8,317 nucleotides of DNA from Bryobacteraceae bacterium (GTDB lineage Bacteria > Acidobacteriota > Terriglobia > Bryobacterales > Bryobacteraceae): NCBI GenBank assembly GCA_947456995.1, contig CANGVB010000127.1, forward strand, positions 1 to 8,317. The letters are read 5' to 3'. Below, one piece after another: positions 7,198 to 8,317 of this stretch (position 1 is the first letter of the stretch; every line of letters begins with the position of its first letter). Both the position numbers and the translations under genes were made by a program. Below the pieces are notes generated by a model, which did no database searches, was not told the DNA's origin, and saw only the letters and a program-made list of their open reading frames with translations.

Positions 7198-7263
7198 GAC
7201 TTTTGCTCCATTGAAGTTGAGCTTATCAGTTGTTTTGATCGCGTCTCAGTAAATCCCTAAAGC

Positions 7264-7295
7264 AAAAAGAGCCCGGCGTTAAGCCGGGCCCTTTT
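7264..7295 (-). terminator. Rho-independent terminator after the PEP-CTERM gene
   Basis: GCCCGGC (7271-7277), a five-base loop GTTAA and GCCGGGC (7283-7289) form a perfect 7-bp GC stem. Read on the minus strand it is followed by TCTTTTTG, a T-tract, and preceded by AAAAGGG, so the stem can lengthen across one A:C mismatch. It begins about 20 bp past the stop of the PEP-CTERM gene and ends about 65 bp before the ROK start, which separates the two minus-strand units. The A/T tracts on both sides would let it work in the plus direction too. Confidence 0.85.
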
Positions 7296-7316
7296 GTTGT
7301 TGAGTGTTTTGAGTGC

Positions 7317-8153
7317 CTAGGCAGTCTTACGACGCCAGTATCCGAGTACAAGCAAGCCTGCGCCGAGCATTGCGTAGGTACCGGGCTCGGGAATTGTTTC
7401 TACAACACCCGTACCGCCATTCGTTGGGGTCCATCCAATACGATTGATCTTGAAGCCATCAAGTGAAGTGTCTGCACCTGCTGCAGGCCCACGAGTGCCA
7501 AAAAGGATCGTGTTGTAGCCGATAGAGTTGCCGATGTTAAGGTTGACAATGCCTGAAGAATTAATCAGTACAGAGGAGCTTGTGTTCAGATTGACTGCTG
7601 GCTGAAAACCCAAACCAGCAAGGTCTGCGGCCGTCTTGCCCACGAGCAATGCAGTGTTTACGTTACCGGTAGTGTTCCCCAACCAGTAAGTCACGTCCCA
7701 GTCAGAGGCGAGGTTGCTCATCTGGATGCTGATATTGGTTGCAAGCTGTTTGGGAGAGCTAAGCGCTGATGTGGTCGTAAACTGGAACATCACAAAATCA
7801 AATCCTAGTGCGTTATCCACTTGATGTTCTGTTGGGTTGGGGTTGCCCGTCGCGCTACAGGATGAGCCATTCAATATTTCTACGGAATTGCAAACCCCAA
7901 GTCCTGCTGTTCCGTAGTTGCGCAACCTTGCTTGAGCAAAAGCTCCATTAGCAATCGTTGGAGCCGTAGCGGTCGTCCCGAGAGTCCATGCTGTGGCCTT
8001 TACGGCACCAGCAAGTGCCGGGTTCGGCAACGAGGAATCAAACAAGGAAATTACGTTTCCTGCGGGTAAGTCAATGTTCTGCGTAAATGTAATAATCGCT
8101 CCCTGCATGCTGCAAGCAGCTAATACAAGGGTAGATAAAAGTGTCTTTTTCAT
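7317..8153 (-). CDS. PEP-CTERM sorting domain protein, exported
   Basis: A 278-residue secreted protein. It begins with a signal peptide (MKKTLLSTLVLAAC, cleavage possibly after about residue 18-19) and ends with a textbook PEP-CTERM tail: IPEPGTY (254-260), a hydrophobic stretch AMLGAGLLVLGY and the basic end WRRK (273-276). In known systems an exosortase in the inner membrane cleaves at this tail during export; no exosortase is encoded in the window. The central part is rich in Asn, Thr, Ser and Gly and has VDNALGFDFVMFQF (112-125) and DWDVTYWLG (151-159). This resembles a beta-rich module seen in other PEP-CTERM proteins (HxVDN...D.vlF.F, then a D-D-T strand). C88 and C99 could form a disulfide. 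The ATG is preceded by GGGAGGG ten bases upstream. LAAC at 11-14 resembles a lipobox, so lipoprotein processing is a less likely alternative. Role unknown; surface or matrix protein is inferred. Confidence 0.9.
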   Translation of the reverse strand: MKKTLLSTLVLAACSMQGAIITFTQNIDLPAGNVISLFDSSLPNPALAGAVKATAWTLGTTATAPTIANGAFAQARLRNYGTAGLGVCNSVEILNGSSCSATGNPNPTEHQVDNALGFDFVMFQFTTTSALSSPKQLATNISIQMSNLASDWDVTYWLGNTTGNVNTALLVGKTAADLAGLGFQPAVNLNTSSSVLINSSGIVNLNIGNSIGYNTILFGTRGPAAGADTSLDGFKINRIGWTPTNGGTGVVETIPEPGTYAMLGAGLLVLGYWRRKTA

Positions 8154-8317
8154 TAAATGTTTTCCCTCCCGAATCCTTCATGCGATCAAAGTAAAAGGCA
8201 TCCCCCTCCTGGGAAATCACCTATATTCCTCTTTGATGCGACTCTTAGATTTTCACAGTTAACCCCCTTAGAGAACAATGGGACTTCGGTACTGCAATGG
8301 GGTGGTTTTGTACTAGA
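8154..8317 (-). promoter_or_regulatory. Upstream region of the PEP-CTERM gene, to the window edge
   Basis: No coding sequence is supported in these 164 bases. Reading on the minus strand toward the gene they hold an AGTACCGAAGT element (8283-8293), an inverted repeat ATCAAAG/CTTTGAT (8185-8191 and 8231-8237, 39-base spacer) that encloses a small GC hairpin with an AGGA loop (8201-8216), and the GGGAGGG ribosome binding site (8164-8170). TATAGG on the minus strand near 8221-8226 is a possible -10 box without a good partner. The promoter is not identified. Confidence 0.45.

Noticed and set aside
8180..8203. A seven-codon minus-strand open frame (MPFTLIA) just after an AGGAGGGGG tract, as a possible leader peptide
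   Set aside because: The purine tract is almost directly against the ATG, leaving too little spacing, and the peptide has no run of regulatory codons.
8276..8302. Direct repeat CAATGGG at 8276-8282 and 8295-8301, period 19
   Set aside because: Only two short copies at the window edge; too little to claim an iteron, operator or CRISPR-like repeat.
8154..8317. Possible cyclic-di-GMP riboswitch or sigma-54 promoter upstream of the PEP-CTERM gene
   Set aside because: I looked for the GEMM core and for the GG-N10-GC promoter pattern and found no convincing match.

Overview
The window looks like chromosomal DNA of a soil-type Acidobacteriota, most likely near the Solibacter/Bryobacter group. This rests on a secreted protein with a PEP-CTERM sorting tail, a large secreted alpha/beta hydrolase of a type known from Acidobacteria, Planctomycetes and Verrucomicrobia, moderately high GC, and frequent GTG/TTG starts. 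The assignment is inference from gene content; there is no rRNA gene here to settle it.

Layout. (1) Positions 1-2907, minus strand: a two-gene unit in which an FkbH-like HAD protein fused to its own acyl carrier domain overlaps by 23 bp the start of a GT-B (GT4) glycosyltransferase that runs off the left edge. (2) Positions 2908-3019: a short divergent control region with three closely spaced GTAC cores. (3) Positions 3020-4228, plus strand: a multi-pass membrane protein ending in a PAS-like domain with no recognisable output domain. Its 3' end overlaps by 18 bp the 3' end of the convergent gene that follows. (4) Positions 4211-7197, minus strand: a ROK-family sugar kinase followed after 8 bp by the secreted serine hydrolase. 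(5) Positions 7264-8317: a rho-independent terminator, a PEP-CTERM protein gene on the minus strand, and its 164-nt upstream region up to the window edge.

How the genes may work together. The FkbH-ACP/glycosyltransferase pair suggests that a C3 acyl unit (glyceryl or a relative) is built on a tethered carrier and used with a glycan or glycolipid under assembly. The ROK kinase and hydrolase form a likely translationally coupled pair, compatible with release of a sugar-containing or ester-linked compound outside the cytoplasm and phosphorylation of the sugar inside. The PEP-CTERM protein would be processed by an exosortase encoded elsewhere, and PEP-CTERM systems are often linked to exopolysaccharide loci. 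The divergent sensor-like membrane protein could monitor the envelope. The most unusual items are the FkbH-ACP fusion, the outputless membrane PAS protein, the altered metal site of the ROK kinase, and an 11-bp element (AGTACYGAAGT) found both in the divergent control region and upstream of the PEP-CTERM gene. No mobile element, CRISPR array, tRNA or rRNA was seen.
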